Of a stretch of 64,000 bases of DNA, positions 53,786 through 64,000 are shown piece after piece. Source of the DNA: Phytopythium helicoides. Its lineage: Eukaryota; Oomycota; Peronosporomycetes; Pythiales; Pythiaceae. Each line of letters starts with the position of its first letter. Position 1 is the stretch's first letter. The translations under genes were made by a program, and so were the position numbers. The notes beneath the pieces are model-generated. The model had not been told where the DNA came from and made no database searches. It saw only the letters and a program-made list of their open reading frames with translations. The DNA lies in assembly GCA_024867545.1 (NCBI GenBank), contig JANFNE010000065.1:124001-188000 (forward strand), read 5' to 3'.

Positions 53786-54398
53786 GGCTGTGGACCCACC
53801 AACACTCACTCGGGGCCTCGCCGACACTCCGAGGCGCGGCGCGCGCCTGCTGCGCGGCCTGGAGGCGCGGAAACCTGCGCGTCGACGGGCGGTCGGCGGT
53901 CGGCGGCTGTCGCGCGGCTTGTAGCGCGCGCCTGAGGCCCGGAGAGCCGCGGATCGCGCCGCAGGAGCGCGGGGAAGCGCCGTGTGCGCGTGCGGAGGGC
54001 GAGCGCGCGGCTGGAGACGCGCGGGGCCGGCGGGCGCGAGCGGGGCGGCGGGTTCCTTCCCCTCCGCGGCAGATCGCGATGATGGGGGCAGGTCGAAGGG
54101 TGAACCATTCGAAAGCCCACATTGAAGGGATAGCGTGGTTCACTTTATTTAACAGCGACTAGTCCTGGTTTAGAAGTGGGAATAGTGTGGTGGACGCTAT
54201 AAAACGGTCGTTTCGCGCCGAAGCGACGCGCGAGGAGCGAGATGGAGATGGCAGGTTGAAGCGGCGCCCGCTGGCTGCGTGTGGAGGCCTGGCGGCCGGT
54301 TGGTTTCTCGGCGTCGAGCGGGCCGGCGGCCGTCGCTTGGGGCCTGCAGTCGGCGAGTTTCTGGCGCGCGTCCGGCCGCGCTGCTTGCCCAGGAAGAG
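53786..54398. other. Divergent intergenic region
   Basis: About 610 bp of GC-rich sequence between the divergent starts of the Ser/Pro-rich protein and AP-2 mu. No gene supported and no clear Inr/FPR motif found. Confidence 0.5.
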
Positions 54399-55994
54399 AT
54401 GATCAGCGCCGTGTTCCTCGTGAGCCAGAAGGGCGAGGTGGTGCTCAACCGCTTCTACCGCGACGATGTCGGCCGGCGCGTGGCCGACGCGTTCAGGCTG
54501 CAGGTGATTGCGGCCAAGGAGACTGGCACGCTGCCGCCCATCAAGATCATCGACGGGTGCTCCTTCCTGTACACGCGCCACGAGAACCTGTACCTCGTCG
54601 CCGTCTCGCGCGCCAACATCAATGCCGGTGTGTTATGAGCAGTTTCAAAGAGACTAGTGGGCGGGATGAAGGTGCTGACGTGTGTGTGTGCTGCTTGTTG
54701 CCATCACAGCAATGGGGTTCCAGTTCCTCTACCAGCTCAATGGCATCTTCAAAGAGTACTTTGGCAAAAAGTACACCTGAGGACTCGATCCGCGACAACT
54801 TCACGCTCGTGTACGAGCTGCTTGACGAGACCATGGACTACGGGTACCCGCAAAACTGCTCCATCGACGTGCTCAAGATGTACATCAACCTCGGCCAGCT
54901 ATCGGTGGGTACTGTTGCCATGGATACAGACGTGGGTGCCAAATCTCATATGTCGAGCATTCTCCTTCTAGAACACGGATGCGGGTGCTACGGCACAGCC
55001 TTCGCAGCTCACATCTCAGATCACGGGTGCGATCGACTGGCGCCGCGAGGGCATCAAGTACAAGCGCAATGAGGTGTACCTGGACGTGTTCGAGAGCGTC
55101 AACCTCCTCATGTCGTCCAACGGCACGGTGCTTCGCAACGAGGTTGCTGGACAGGTCGTCATGAAGACTCTGCTCACGGGTATGCCCGAGTGTAAGCTCG
55201 GTTTGAACGACAAGCTGACGATGCAAAAGGGCGACGCGCCTGCCACCAAGGTTGCCGGTCAAAAGCGTGGCACGCGCGAGGTCGAGATTGATGACTGCAC
55301 GTTCCACCGATGTGTGCGTCTCGGCAAGTTTGATGCGGACCGCACCATCACATTCATCCCCCCTGATGGCGAATTCGAGCTCATGAAGTACCGAGTGACG
55401 GAGAACATCAACCTGCCGTTCAAGATTATGCCTGCGTATCAGGAGCAGGGTGCCACTCGCCTCTCGGTTACACTGAAAATTGCGTCGCTCTTCAGTCCGC
55501 GATTGTTCGCAACAAATCTTGTTATCAAGATCCCGGTACGTGTGCCGATACCACTTGAATGTGAGATTTCTTCATGAGTGCTAACTTTTCGGTTGTTTAC
55601 GATAGACTCCGCCTAACACTGCTCGCGCACGAATCAATGTTCCTATCGGGAGGCAAGTATTGCTTTCATTCATCACTAACTGGCATGAGCTCTTATGGTG
55701 CGCTATTACTAAATCAGGGCAAAGCATGAGCCGGAAAGTCACGCTATTGTGTGGCGGATTCGCAAATTCCAGGGCAAACTTGAACGTATGCTCGATGCCG
55801 AGGTCGAGATGATGAAGAGCACAAAGGAGAAGATGTGGTCACGTCCACCTATCCAGATTGAGTTCCAAGTGCCCATGTTTACGTCCTCGGGACTGCATGT
55901 GCGCTTCCTCAAGGTTTTCGAGAAGAGCTCGTACCAGACGACCAAGTGGGTGCGCTACGTCACGCGTGCGGGGCAGTACCAACTCCGCATTTGA
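54399..55994 (+). CDS. AP-2 adaptor complex mu subunit
   Basis: Exons 54399-54627, 54710-54904, 55020-55535, 55606-55652 and 55718-55994 encode about 420 residues. The N-terminal longin-like domain (MISAVFLVSQKGEVVLNRFY, RANINAAMGFQFLYQLNGIF) is followed by the mu homology domain (GAIDWRREGIKYKRNEVYLD, PPDGEFELMKYRVTENINLP, SHAIVWRIRKFQGK, TKWVRYVTRAGQYQLRI). This matches AP-2 mu, which recognises YxxPhi cargo and PIP2 in clathrin endocytosis at the plasma membrane. Exon 2 has one A too many in AAAAA (54766-54770), giving a false stop; with AAAA it reads YFGKSTPEDSIRDNF. Introns are 82, 115, 70 and 65 bp; the fourth starts GCAAGT, a GC-AG intron. Confidence 0.92.
55653..55717 (+). other. GC-AG intron of AP-2 mu gene
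   Basis: 65 bp; donor AG|GCAAGT, acceptor AATCAG. Joining gives PIGRAKHEPESHAIVW, the conserved reading. Confidence 0.8.
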
Positions 55995-56631
55995 TCGTCT
56001 ATAGCGAAATCACGAGGAGAACGGCTTTCAGAACAACTTTGCTGTTTCTTATCACCAGAACTGCAGCAGAGTTCGAGTAGTCTAGCGTTCGCTATCAACA
56101 GATTGCATTCTTTGACCAAAATGTGTTCGTATATCACATTCATAAGCATTGTCTTCTTCGTGAGCGACTCTCACACTGCCGACAGTAACTCGGTGGGTTC
56201 GATTAATCAGCGAGGTGCAGCCAATGGTACGGAAGTCGATCGGATGCGCGAAGACTTGGCAAGTCGCCCGCCTTGTCTACGCCACTTGATCATAACTTTC
56301 ATCTCGGTGCGTCCTTACGACCACATGAAAGCAGCCCTTGCATTCTGGCGCCTGCCAAACATTGGACAGCGCCATGCTCAAGTCATCTACGGCAGTCGCG
56401 ACTCGACTCTTACAGTGATGGCCTCAGTAGAATCAAGTGGCTCAGATGACGCAAGCGAGATCGCACCAGTGGGCGTCATTGGTTGCTAGACAGCGAAGGA
56501 GTAGCAGGAGAATAGCCTCAAGACGACTGACGGCGAGTTCCTGAAGCAAGGTCACTACAAATATTACCAAGCAGCGCAAGTGCCGTCTCTGTGTCCTCGA
56601 AGCGTGTTAAGCGTCTCCAGAACTCGAAGTG
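55995..56631. other. Intergenic with a small open frame
   Basis: The only candidate is 56121-56489, listed separately. The rest is featureless. Confidence 0.5.
56121..56489 (+). CDS. Small possible secreted protein
   Basis: 122 residues from ATG 56121. The first ~18 (MCSYITFISIVFFVSDSHTA) look like a signal peptide; the remainder has no known motif, no RXLR and few Cys. Only length and the hydrophobic start support it; it could be chance. Confidence 0.3.
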   Translation: MCSYITFISIVFFVSDSHTADSNSVGSINQRGAANGTEVDRMREDLASRPPCLRHLIITFISVRPYDHMKAALAFWRLPNIGQRHAQVIYGSRDSTLTVMASVESSGSDDASEIAPVGVIGC

Positions 56632-58071
56632 ATGGTGAGATGCGGCAAGAAGGAAGCTCTCGTTTTCTTGATGGGACTGCTTGCAGGCACCGGGTCTACT
56701 CTGTGGGTGCTACTCCTTTGATTGGGTTGGGTTGCGTCGGCAAAACTAACAAAACTGCCTATTCCTTGGTAGAATCAAAAAGGCATTCACCCTGCATAAA
56801 TTCACATGATCTAAGGACGAGTAGTTCTTACGATTGGCGCTGTACAGGTTCTGTTCGAGATCGAGTCGGTGGGGCTGGACGGAGAGGTCAAGCGCTTCGA
56901 GAAGCCCGTCTTCCAGACGTGGGCCATGTTCCTGGCCATGACTCTCGCGTTACCTCTTCATTGGACCTATCGCTGGTGCATGGAGTGCAAGTCATGGCAG
57001 ATAACCCAAGACATATGCAAGCCATGAATATTTTACGTGGACAAGTACGGTTGTAAGTCTCACATGATCTTGATGTGTTCTGCAGCGGAGAGCAACCGAG
57101 CCATTCCTATCAAGTCATATTCGATATTTGTGCTCCCTGCGTCATTTGACATGCTCGCGACGCTCCTTTCCAACATCGGGCTCGTGCACGTTACCGTGAG
57201 CGTTTATCAGCTCGTGAAGTGCACCGTCATCGTGTTCGTCGCGCTGTTCAAGGTCTTTTTGTTGGGCTACCACCTGCGCGGATATATGCGGGCTGGCATC
57301 GCTCTCAACATGCTTGCAGCATTCATGGTGGGTGCCACGAGTCTAGCCGACACAGATGTCAACAACGCTGATGGCACCGATACAAGCAACGAGGATTTAC
57401 ATCCAGGCTTTGGAATCCTCATGATCGTGCTAGGTTGTACCATCCAGGCAGCGCAGTACGTACTCGAGGAAAAGATGGTGAGCGGTGGACTCAATATGCC
57501 GCTACTCGAGGTCGTGGGGATGGTGGGTATATGGGGACTGATCCTCACCAGTGTCATTGTCTACCCCATCGCGTACATTGTTCCTGGTGACGACCTCGGC
57601 TCGAACGAGCGCTTCGACGACGCGTACGAGATGCTGCGCAACTCCTCTCTCGCACAGGTGGTCGTGCTGCTGTACTTGCTCATGATGCTTGGATACAAGC
57701 TGCTCTCCATCTCGGTGACATATTTGCTCAACTCGATCTGGCGTGCAATACTGGACAACTTCCGTCCAATCACGGTGTGGGCCACCGACTTGTTGCTGTT
57801 CTACGTGCTCACTAGCGGTCGGTTCGGCGAGGCGTGGACGATTTGGAGCTGGCTACAGCTTGGTGGCATGATCACGCTGTCGATTGGCACGGCTATCTAT
57901 AACGGCACGATCACGCTGCCAGGGCTCGCTTACTTCTCATCAGCGGTTGCGCCAAAGGTAAGCATCGCAGCTATTGAGTCTCTGTCTAGCACGATGTATG
58001 CCAATTTATCTTCGCCACGAGAGAAGATTGATGCAGAGCAATTGTCATCACGATTAGAGAACAGAATATGA
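56632..58071 (+). CDS. SLC35F6-like DMT-superfamily transporter, copy 1
   Basis: Exon 1 is 56632-56706 (MVRCGKKEALVFLMGLLAGT). A 141-bp intron (56707-56847) is followed by exon 2 from 56848 (VLFEIESVGLDGEVKRFEKP) and a last exon from about 57083-57093 to 58071. The membrane helices and EamA-like halves (SVYQLVKCTVIVFVALFKVF, ALNMLAAFMVGATSL, WRAILDNFRPITVWATDLLL) resemble SLC35F6. The junction after exon 2 is uncertain. The position equivalent to copy 2's donor has no GT and an in-frame TGA lies at 57025. A donor GTGCAAG at 56985 with an acceptor at 57091-57092 would keep frame. So it may be functional with altered splicing, or decaying. The C-terminal tail differs from copy 2. Substrate unknown. 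Confidence 0.72.
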
Positions 58072-58660
58072 CCTTCTTCACTGAATGCCTAATTCAAGGC
58101 AAGACTTCAGCATCTCTGACTTCACGATGCAATCCACGGAGGGAGGTCTCCAACCTTCTGGGGCTTCTGTGATCAATAAGTTACTTGGGCAGAAGTTCGA
58201 CTTTTCAGGCCACTCCTTGTACAGCGGGGGCAGTGCGCCTCTAAATCATGCATTTGCTAAGAAAGAAGCATTCGACTGATAGTTCGAGCTTTGACCTTTA
58301 AACGGTTGTTGAGCTCCCACGCCATGAAAATCAACACCAGGCTCTCATCAAATAACCTCCTAACGTCAAGAATACCATGCGCTAAATAGTGAAATACTCT
58401 ACACGTACCACACTTCCCACTATTACCATCAGCCAGGTCACATAACCCGCTCAAGTGACGATCTTGAATCGTATGAACTCTGACGATGCGCTTGTAACAC
58501 TCTACATTTATTTACGGGCTGTCGTCGCTCGATCAAAATGCTGGTGATACCATTCAAGTCATCTGAAAAAAAAAAAAAATCGTAGCATCACATCGATCAA
58601 GATTTCACCGAGAATTGCATCTGTGGATAAACACCCAGTTGAATGGAAAGAGTTCCCAGC
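58072..58660. other. Convergent intergenic spacer
   Basis: About 590 bp; no gene supported. A run of 13-14 A lies near 58567. Confidence 0.6.
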
Positions 58661-59947
58661 CTACAATGCTGGGAATGCGATTGTTTTCTTTTTTGCCGTC
58701 GTTAAAAATTTGCGCTGTAACTGTTTAAGCTCTTCAACCTGTGCGCGGAGCTGCTGATTCTCACGCTTGAGATCGACATGTACAGCAAACACACTGCCTG
58801 TTCTTGGAGGTGATGCTGGCTCCATCCGATCGAACTGGGTCTGTAGTGCCGCAATCTGGTCACGAAGCGCTCTGTTTTCGTTCAGTAGCAGCGCATTACG
58901 CGCTTCCAGTTCTTGGAGCTTCGATACTAAGGACGCTTGTTGTACTTGAAGTTTCTTGGCTGCCGCAGATGACGGTCGCTGCTGCTGAAGACTCGATACT
59001 GTCTGCATGAGCTCTGTTTCTCGGGCTCGAAGTGCATTGATCTCTGTACTGAGCTCTCTTTCCAGTTGTCTCGAGAGAGTGAGCTGTTCATCAAGAGTAG
59101 CGGCTCGAACTCGGCACTCCTCCAGCTCACGCTGAGACTCTAGTAGCTGTTGTGCGTTCGTTGCGAGGCTATGTTCGAGTCCGTCCAGCTCAATTTTCTG
59201 TTGACTTCGAACGCGATCAACTGCTTCCAATTTCTCATTCAGTTCCTGCTGCTCTTGACGCCTTTGCTGCTCTAACTCAGCACTCGATGATTCTGCTAGT
59301 GCCTTGAGTTGTACCACTTCGGTACGAAGGGCTTCTCTTTCCTTGTGCCAGTCGAATCGTTCTTGCCGCAGCGTCTCCCGTGCAGAGCGAAGACCGATCT
59401 CCAAGGATGCAACTTGGTTCTGCAGTGCGCTCACTTGGTTGGTCAATTCTGAAAGTCGAGCGCGTGACGCATCTTGCGCCTCAACTAGCGCACGGCAGTG
59501 CTCGGCCTTGAGCCTCTCCATTTCCTCTTCCAGTGCTGCAGTGCGGTTTGATGGTGCGCGTGGAGTTGGTAGCCCCGATGAAGGCATACCAGCATCTATG
59601 TGGAGTGACCCCTGCAATTAACAGCTGCTGATCAGCGACAAAAGCGATGAAGAGTGAAAGATGCGCGGCGCCACACCGACTGGAGCTTGGCGAGTTTGTC
59701 ACGAAGCTCGACATTCTCGTCCAGCGTCTGCTGCAGCAGCTCAAGCGTGCGCACATGCTTCGAGCGCAGCCGCTCGGTTGTGCGGTCCAGGATCATGCTC
59801 GCGCAGTCGTCGTGCAGCGCGCCATCAAACGCGGCCAGTTCGTCGTCCAATCAATTTGCGAGGTGGCAAATGCGGCATTGCTATCAATAGCTGCCAGTTC
59901 AACTCGCTGAGGGCGGGGCCTTCCAAAGCTTCCAGCCAGACGCTTGA
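58661..59947 (-). CDS. Long coiled-coil protein, 5' end unresolved
   Basis: The main exon, about 59615 to 58661, encodes some 317 residues of nearly continuous coiled coil (AALEEEMERLKAEHCRALVE through QLRAQVEELKQLQRKFLTTA), ending KKKTIAFPAL. It joins in phase 0, across a short intron starting GTGTGG and ending TTGCAG, to an upstream exon (RTTERLRSKHVRTLELLQQT, ENVELRDKLAKLQS). That exon extends upstream as ELAAIDSNAAFATSQIDW and then DDELAAFDGAL if one missing G at 59847-59848 is restored. More coiled-coil-like sequence (QLEVRSDWLRRLLELRRQCK) lies near 60200, so further 5' exons are likely. The upstream boundary given is approximate. Likely a structural or centrosomal/flagellar protein; family not recognised. 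Confidence 0.65.
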
Positions 59948-60380
59948 AACACAGCAGTAGCCCATCGCGTCCAAGACCTGGATATCAGCGTCCAGCGTAG
60001 CGCAGTAGTCGGCACTCTCCACCCAACCCACGCCATCTCCTCCACTCGTTTTCCAACGCGACAATGCACATCATCATCCGAGCACGAATCCACGATGACG
60101 CTTTTCATGTCCTCGATCGTGTTGTCATCTTGGAGGAGGCTCAACGTCGCTTGCACTGCCGTCGCAGCTCCAGCAGCCGCCGCAGCCAGTCACTGCGCAC
60201 TTCAAGTTGGTCCTGTCACATGCCGTAATTACGCGTCCGTAAGAAGCGCGTAAGAAGCGCTGCGGAGACTGTCGTGCGATCTTTTTCGGAAGCCTGCTGG
60301 CTCATGCGTCACACTCGCCGACTCGCCATCCAGTGGCCACGAGCAGCTCTCTTATCCCCATCGACTAGCTAATTGTCACC
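59948..60380. other. Probable 5' exons of the coiled-coil gene and divergent promoter
   Basis: Minus-strand stretches near 60120-60215 are protein-like but I could not join them cleanly. The region is shared with the divergent copy-2 transporter. Confidence 0.35.
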
Positions 60381-61976
60381 ATGAGCTGCGGGTCGAAGGA
60401 GGCGCTGGTCTTCGGCATGGGCCTCGTCACGGGCACGGGCACCACGTTGTGCGTGTCTCTGGGGCTTCAAATGGCGGCTTTCGCGAGGTTCTGACCGTGT
60501 TTTTCGGCCTGTTGGCGACTGCAGGACCGGAAAGGTGCGAGCGCGCTCTGCTGCGCTTGGAACAAGGCGCAGAGGCTGACGCTCGAGTGGAACGCTGCAG
60601 ATTCTGTACGGCATCGACTCGGTGGGGCTGGACGGAGAGGTCCGGCGCTTCGAGAAGCCCATTTTCCAGACGTGGCTCATGTTCCTGGCCATGGTCTTCG
60701 CGCTGCCGATCCAGTGGGGCTACCACTGGCATGTCGAGCGCAAGTGGAGGCAGTCGGCGCGCAACGGGAGTGCGTAGGGGTGCTTTGCTGCTGGTTGAGC
60801 TCGGAGGTGCTGACGGAGGTGCTGACGTGCTGAGCAGTGAAGCTGCGCTACCGCATCCCGCGCAAGATGTACCTGCTGCTGGCGCTGCCTGCGGCGTTTG
60901 ACCTGCTCGCGACGTTCCTGGCCAACATTGGACTCATGTACGTCACCGTGAGCGTCTTCCAGCTCATGAAGTGCACCGTCATCGTGTTCGTCGCGCTGCT
61001 CAAGGTCTTCGTGCTGCGCGACCGTCTGCGCGGATACATGTGGATCGGCATCGCTCTCAACATGCTTGCAGCGCTCATGGTCGGTGCCACGAGTCTTGCG
61101 GACGCTGACGAGCAGGTCAACAACGCCGGCGGAACCGAGACGAGCAACGAGGACTCGCATCCGGGTTTTGGCATCCTCATGATCGTGCTCAGCTGCGCAG
61201 TTCAGGCGGTGCAGTACGTGTTCGAGGAAAAGCTGATGGATGAAGGCGACAGCGCGCCGCCGCTCGTGGTCGTCGGTATGGAGGGCGTCTGGGGACTGAT
61301 CCTCACCAGTGTCATCGTCTACCCCATCGCGTACTTGGTTCCTGGTGACGACCTCGGCTCGAACGAGCGCTTCGACGACGCGTACGAGATGCTGCGCAAC
61401 TCTTCTCTCGCACAGGCGGTCGTGCTGCTGTATCTGCTTGTGATCCTCGGGTATAACGTGTTCGCCGTGTCGGTGACGTATTTGCTCAACTCGATCTGGC
61501 ATGCGATCCTGGACAACTTCCGTCCGATCACGGTGTGGGCCACCGACTTGCTGCTCTTCTACGTGTTCACTAGCGGTCGATTCGGCGAGGCGTGGACGAT
61601 TTGGAGCTGGCTGCAGCTTGGTGGGATGATCACGCTGCTGATTGGTACGGCCATCTATAACGGCACGATTAAGCTGCCAGGGTTCGTGTACCTGGCACCG
61701 ATCGAGGAAGCGTTGACGCCGATCCGCACATCACTCGACCTGGCGTCCACGTCGCTGTCGCACTCACCGCTGATCACACGCAACGCCATGAAGGCTGCCG
61801 AGATCGCGCGCCGCACACCCAACGCCAAGGACCGCGACCGCGTGCGTCGCGAGTTCATGACCGAGTACCAGCCGCTTCTCGGTGGCAGTAGCAGCAACAA
61901 GGGTGCTGCCACGAGCGGCGAGGCTGGGCGTCGTATTGATCCTGCAGGTCACACGTACGGATCACTCGAGGCGTAA
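60381..61976 (+). CDS. SLC35F6-like DMT-superfamily transporter, copy 2
   Basis: Exons 60381-60452, 60601-60769 and 60838-61976; introns of 148 and 68 bp (GT-AG); 459 residues. Start MSCGSKEALVFGMGLVTGTG; then ILYGIDSVGLDGEVRRFEKP; then the EamA-like half-domains SVFQLMKCTVIVFVALLKVF, ALNMLAALMVGATSLAD, and later WHAILDNFRPITVWATDLLL. About ten TM helices are expected. The cytosolic C-tail contains an LL signal (EYQPLLGGS) typical of endo-lysosomal sorting, which fits SLC35F6 in other eukaryotes. Copy 1, 2.3 kb upstream and in the same orientation, is roughly two-thirds identical in the shared region, indicating tandem duplication. Substrate unknown. Confidence 0.85.
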
Positions 61977-62068
61977 GGAGCGAGTTGGAGGCAGGAGGTG
62001 TAGGGACAAGTTTTGGTTTGCTGTTTTTCTTCTTTCGCATAATACACGCTAGCGTGGGTCGTCTTCGC

Positions 62069-62904
62069 CTACCTCCGCTTATACTCGCAGGGCTTGAACT
62101 CAATCTCGACGCCGTCCCGCGGCTTGCGACCCGACTTGGTAAACTCGAAGAGCACGAACATTTTGTTCTTCTCGTCGCGCTGCTTGCAGTCGAAGCCGAG
62201 CTTTGTGCATGCAGTCAACAAAGCCGTCAATACCGCCGAGCGAATCGCTCTCGAAGCGGCTCTTAACCTCCGCAATCTTGAGCACGCCGCGCGGGCTTGA
62301 GCACGCGGTGGGCCTCGAGCACGTACGCGCGGATGGTGGTGCCCATGAGCGCGAGGCAGTAGACCGCAATGTCAATGCTGGCGTCTGGCAGCGGCACGTC
62401 CGCGATGTTGCAAGCCGTGACGATAGGCTTGCGGGACACGAGGTCGAACGAGTGCACCTTGTTTGGCACGGACTCCGCGAGACGCGCGTCTCCGCATCCA
62501 AAGTCGGCCACGACGGCCTTGGGTCTGCGCTTGACGAAGTCGATGAACGTGTCCAGCGGGTTCACGGGCCACTTGTCGGCCTGCTCGCGGAAGCCCTCGT
62601 GGTACACGTCGAAGAGCGCCGGGTCTGCCTGGAAGGTCTCGAACGCCTGCGTGCCCGAGCTCGTGTACAGCTGCTCGTTCAGCATGCGGAACTTGCCGCC
62701 GTCCAGGCGCCGCCGCATCTCGGCCTGCATCTTGGAGAGCCCCGCGAGCTTATTCTGCTGCTTGGGCTGCTGCTTATTCTTGGTTTGCTGCTTGGTTTGC
62801 TGCTTGGGCTGCTGCTGCTTGGAGTGGCTGGCGCTCGCCTTCTTGCCCTGCTGCGCCTTGAGCTTGGCGCCATCGCCGCGCTGCTTGCTCTTCTTGCGGC
62901 TCAT
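62069..62904 (-). CDS. RRP8: Rrp8-like nucleolar rRNA methyltransferase
   Basis: About 278 residues after two indel corrections. The N-terminus is a Lys/Gln-rich nucleolar-type region (SRKKSKQRGDGAKLKAQQ). Then comes the Rrp8 methyltransferase fold: GGKFRMLNEQLYTSSG, SAM site VVADFGCGDARLAESV, SFDLVSRKPIVTACNIADVP and DIAVYCLALMGT. The frame then breaks at an extra base in the run at 62293-62295 (HRVLKP to GVLKIAEVKSRFES) and again at about 62205-62209 (FVDC to KLGFDCKQRDEKNKMFVLFE), ending PCEYKRR. In yeast Rrp8 makes m1A in 25S rRNA; the family is very well conserved, so errors rather than inactivation are likely. Convergent with transporter copy 2. Confidence 0.88.
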
Positions 62905-64000
62905 GCTGGAGGCGAGATGCCCGCACTGACTGGTGAGGGCGATATGCACAAGATAAACTGGATTGTAGACAGTTTTCAAGTGGTGCAGGTCGTGTTGCGA
63001 GGCGATGTGTGAGGAGCTTTGTGAAAGGGAAGGAAGGGGAGAGTGCTTCCGAGTTGCTTTGTGGTGATGGAGGAGCTAGGAGTCCATCCATGGACGATGT
63101 TGAGTCCATCGGCGGTGGTGGGCACCAGTCTGACAAGCGCATCATCAGTTCTGCCGTTCCAGTTCTGCCGTTGAAGCTCGATGCATGGGACTGCGTTCCC
63201 AGTGTGATATCGTATGCTTTCGCATGGCGATTGAGCCCACGTCATGCTCATGGAGCTCGTCCGCTAGTACTGTATGATCTACGAATTCAAAGGCGCCGAG
63301 GCTGCGAAGGTAACCACGAACTGAACTACAGAGATCCCATTGTCGATTTCTAGCGCGCCACTCATACAGTACTAGTCATAGCCACGCTTGCCGTCACATC
63401 CACAGGTTCTTACCAGTCGGCAGTGCCTGGACGATGTGCTTGCTGCTCGTCTTCGTCCCGAGCATGCTTAATCGTACAGCCGCGAGGCGGCCCAGTCTGT
63501 TCTACACGTATTGCGGACCTTGAGAGCCATGTCCCATTCGAGGCGGAGTCAACAAGCGTGAGGTTCACGCAGCCACAGCACACAGCAGTGGGTCCAGGAG
63601 GGATCGCGAATTGCGACGCAACGATGGTTGGCACGCAAGGCCTACGGCCGGTTGTGCTTCACCCAAGACCCGCAACAGCCGAGCGGGACCGAGTGGCGCC
63701 GACCGCGACGCTGGCTCGCCAACCCTTCCACGCACTTCAGAAAGTGCGAGCATGCAGGAGCAGCAGCAACAGCAGGAGCAGCGGTGACAGCGATGGCAGC
63801 ACTTGAGATCAAGCCCTTGCGGCAAACGGGGCGGGTGGGCTCAGGTCGGCTGACCTTCAGTTCGCAGTGCGACCTCTGGGTTTGTGCTACTCTTCTCTCA
63901 TGATACATCATTCGATATGCACTGTCAAGGGTCAAAATTAGCGTTAGGACGAGTTCTATGCGAAAACTATGAAGAGGGTATTATATTACTAAAGGGTCCA
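62905..64000. other. Intergenic to window end
   Basis: About 1.1 kb. Open frames on both strands are short and lack recognisable features; no gene supported. Confidence 0.5.

Noticed and set aside
54766..54780. Genuine stop ending a truncated AP-2 mu
   Set aside because: Downstream exons continue the conserved protein; one extra A in a run of five explains the stop.
63009..63935. Short frames in the last kilobase
   Set aside because: No motif, signal or splice support; overlapping on both strands with similar length, as expected by chance.
1..64000. tRNA and rRNA genes
   Set aside because: Looked for A/B-box-like and rRNA-like segments by eye and found none convincing; tRNAscan-SE would settle it.

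Overview
This is nuclear DNA of an oomycete (Phytophthora/Pythium type). The evidence is short GT-AG introns of about 65-150 bp in many genes, Inr/FPR core promoters matching the oomycete consensus GCTCATTYBNNNWTTY in front of at least seven genes, an elongation factor 3 gene, a multi-membrane-pass TKL kinase, and large secreted Thr/Ser/Pro-rich coat proteins. Genes are densely packed on both strands and most are housekeeping genes.

Layout. 1-2446 (-): 5' two thirds of EF-3. 3677-9037 (+): ABCA-type transporter, heavily disrupted. 9143-13931 (-): three head-to-tail genes (serine carboxypeptidase-like protein, kanadaptin-like FHA protein, coiled-coil protein). 13946-14192: imperfect inverted-repeat element. 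14561-14830: nine 30-bp minisatellite units with a palindromic core. 15702-40196 (+): four secreted, cysteine-punctuated, mucin-like giant repeat proteins in tandem. Between the first and second lies a complete tyrosine-recombinase retrotransposon (20965-26929) with split direct repeats A1-ORFs-B1-A2-B2. 40774-47423: IQM-like protein (+), multi-pass TKL kinase (-), tryptophan synthase beta (+), seven-TM THH1/TOM1-like protein (-). 48302-53785: double PH-domain protein (-), EF-hand protein (+), unrecognised low-complexity protein (-). 54399-62904: AP-2 mu (+), two SLC35F6-like transporters (+), coiled-coil protein (-) between them, and Rrp8-like rRNA methyltransferase (-).

The most distinctive part is the 15.6-40.2 kb block. 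The four coat genes share signal peptides, one-Cys-per-module repeats, a similar Inr/FPR promoter about 75-115 bp before the ATG and, in three of four, an arginine-rich C-terminal tail ending LRH. They look like one co-regulated surface or extracellular-matrix gene family that grows by unequal crossing-over. The retrotransposon sits between two of its members.

Caution on sequence quality: about ten otherwise well-conserved genes carry single-base indels, often in short G/C or A runs, so several reading frames had to be joined by homology. The giant repeat genes and the retrotransposon are intact. The ABCA gene also has an in-frame stop and many shifts and is more likely a real pseudogene.
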